Shown: piece after piece, positions 63,219 through 64,000 of the stretch | Layout: every line of letters starts with the position of its first letter | How positions within the stretch are numbered: the stretch's first letter is position 1 | Assembly: GCF_900186615.1 (NCBI RefSeq) | Contig: NZ_LT896588.1 | Span: 3,162,347-3,226,346, forward strand | DNA length: 64,000 nucleotides | DNA from: Parabacteroides bouchesdurhonensis | GTDB taxonomy: Bacteria; Bacteroidota; Bacteroidia; Bacteroidales; Tannerellaceae | Direction: 5' to 3' | Translations under genes and position numbers: made by a program | The notes under the pieces: generated by a model | Seen by the model: only the letters and a program-made list of their open reading frames with translations | The model's database searches: none | Told to the model about the DNA's origin: nothing

Positions 63219-64000
63219 ATGAAAACAAACAGAAGGGGTTTCCTTAAAACCCTCGGAGGAGTTGCGGCCTTCACAATTATACCGCGGCATGTATTAGGAA
63301 AAGGCTTCATTGCCCCAAGTGATCAATTAACAAAAGGAATTATCGGAACCGGCGGTATGGGACGTAATCATGTAAATTACGCAGGTACACGTTTGGTTGC
63401 CGTTTGTGACGTAGACAAAAACCACTTGGAATTAGGCAAACAACTGGTGAATGAAAAGATTGCAGCTTATCATGATTTTCGTGATTTAATTCTGGACCCG
63501 AATGTCGATATCGTCCATATCGCTACTCCGCCTCATTGGCATGGCATTATGTCGGTAGAAGCAGCGAAAGCAGGCAAAGATATTTGGTGCGAAAAACCGA
63601 TGACCCGTACTATCGGAGAAGGTAAACGGGTAATGGAGGCTGTAAAGCAATATGGACGCATATTCCGCCTGAACACCCGGTTTCGCTTCATGAGTTCATT
63701 CTACGGATTGGGAACACCAATGAAACCATTGAAGAAATTAGTTCAGAGTGGCATGTTGGGTTGGCCGTTGAAGGTAACAATCAGCAAACACACCGGTTTC
63801 GACTGGAAATTCTTTTGGGTAGGCAAAGAATACCTTGAGCCACAGCCAGTGCCAAAAGAACTGGATTATGATTTTTGGTTAGGTCCGGCTCCATATAAAC
63901 CTTATAATGCCCACCGTGTACATCAAACATTCCGTGGTTATTGGGATTATGATGGTGGCGGTTTAGGAGATATGGGACAGCATTATATAGACCCGGTACA
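63219..64000 (+). CDS. TAT-exported Gfo/Idh/MocA oxidoreductase (3' end outside the window)
   Basis: The frame runs open from the ATG at 63219 to the window end (~260 codons seen). The first residues MKTNRRGFLKTLGG carry a twin-arginine signal (RRGFLK), so the folded enzyme with its cofactor is exported. The Rossmann motif is GIIGTGGMGRNH and the Gfo/Idh signature is WCEKPMTRT. The family oxidises or isomerises sugars or inositol with bound NAD(P); some TAT-exported Bacteroidota members are glycosidases using NAD (GH109). Substrate is unknown. The later part resembles GH109-type (DYDFWLGPAPYKPYNAHRVH), which I regard as only a possibility. Confidence 0.9.
   Translation, partial: MKTNRRGFLKTLGGVAAFTIIPRHVLGKGFIAPSDQLTKGIIGTGGMGRNHVNYAGTRLVAVCDVDKNHLELGKQLVNEKIAAYHDFRDLILDPNVDIVHIATPPHWHGIMSVEAAKAGKDIWCEKPMTRTIGEGKRVMEAVKQYGRIFRLNTRFRFMSSFYGLGTPMKPLKKLVQSGMLGWPLKVTISKHTGFDWKFFWVGKEYLEPQPVPKELDYDFWLGPAPYKPYNAHRVHQTFRGYWDYDGGGLGDMGQHYIDPV

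Overview
The window is a compact stretch of chromosome, roughly 43% GC by eye, from a member of the Bacteroidales. Parabacteroides or a close relative is my best guess, but the genus is an inference. Reasons are the recurring Bacteroidota promoter -7 box TAnnTTTG (best case TTTG-N19-TACCTTTG before a tRNA cluster), the near absence of Shine-Dalgarno sequences, the full Bat operon, a V-type ATPase operon with a DUF2764 subunit, carboxynorspermidine decarboxylase, and secreted GH29 and GH31 glycosidases. I see no insertion sequence, prophage or CRISPR array, so this looks like core chromosome.

Layout. 1-4.6 kb: the 5' part of tex, a two-gene ABC importer whose permease and ATPase are fused, and three tRNA-Arg(ACG) genes. 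4.6-12.2 kb: a patatin/beta-barrel protein and the chaperones htpG and clpC. 12.4-16.3 kb: gyrA and a secreted TPR protein. 16.5-19.6 kb: an Hpt phosphotransfer protein, an AraC regulator, a universal stress protein and a small HTH protein. 19.7-28.8 kb: moxR, DUF58, batA-E and a PAP2 phosphatase, read on the minus strand. 28.9-35.1 kb: an HU-transmembrane-LysM protein, an HU protein, rimO, ftsY, nspC and a third HU-like protein. 35.4-41.7 kb: a UvrD/PcrA helicase, an alpha-L-fucosidase, a UPF1-like helicase and a HicAB toxin-antitoxin pair. 41.8-54.1 kb: the menaquinone operon (a HAD-thioesterase fusion, then menF, menD, menB, a GH31 glycosidase, menC, menE) followed by two DUF3857/transglutaminase-fold proteins. 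54.2-61.8 kb: the V-type ATPase. The end holds a GNAT acetyltransferase, an ABM-domain lipoprotein and the start of a TAT-exported Gfo/Idh/MocA oxidoreductase.

The most unusual signal is not a gene. At five places there are short palindromes repeated at exactly 22 bp centre to centre, and a sixth place holds a lone copy. Three unrelated palindromes are used: GATCAC-N4-GTGATC, AATTCCTTCCGGAAGGAATT and GGTGAAAAAGCTTTTTCACC. Several arrays lie just after stop codons inside operons. One lies in frame inside menF, where three units (66 bp) would keep the frame. They look like a family of phased repeats that share an architecture rather than a sequence. A second attractive item is the HU-TM-LysM protein, whose layout could link DNA to peptidoglycan.
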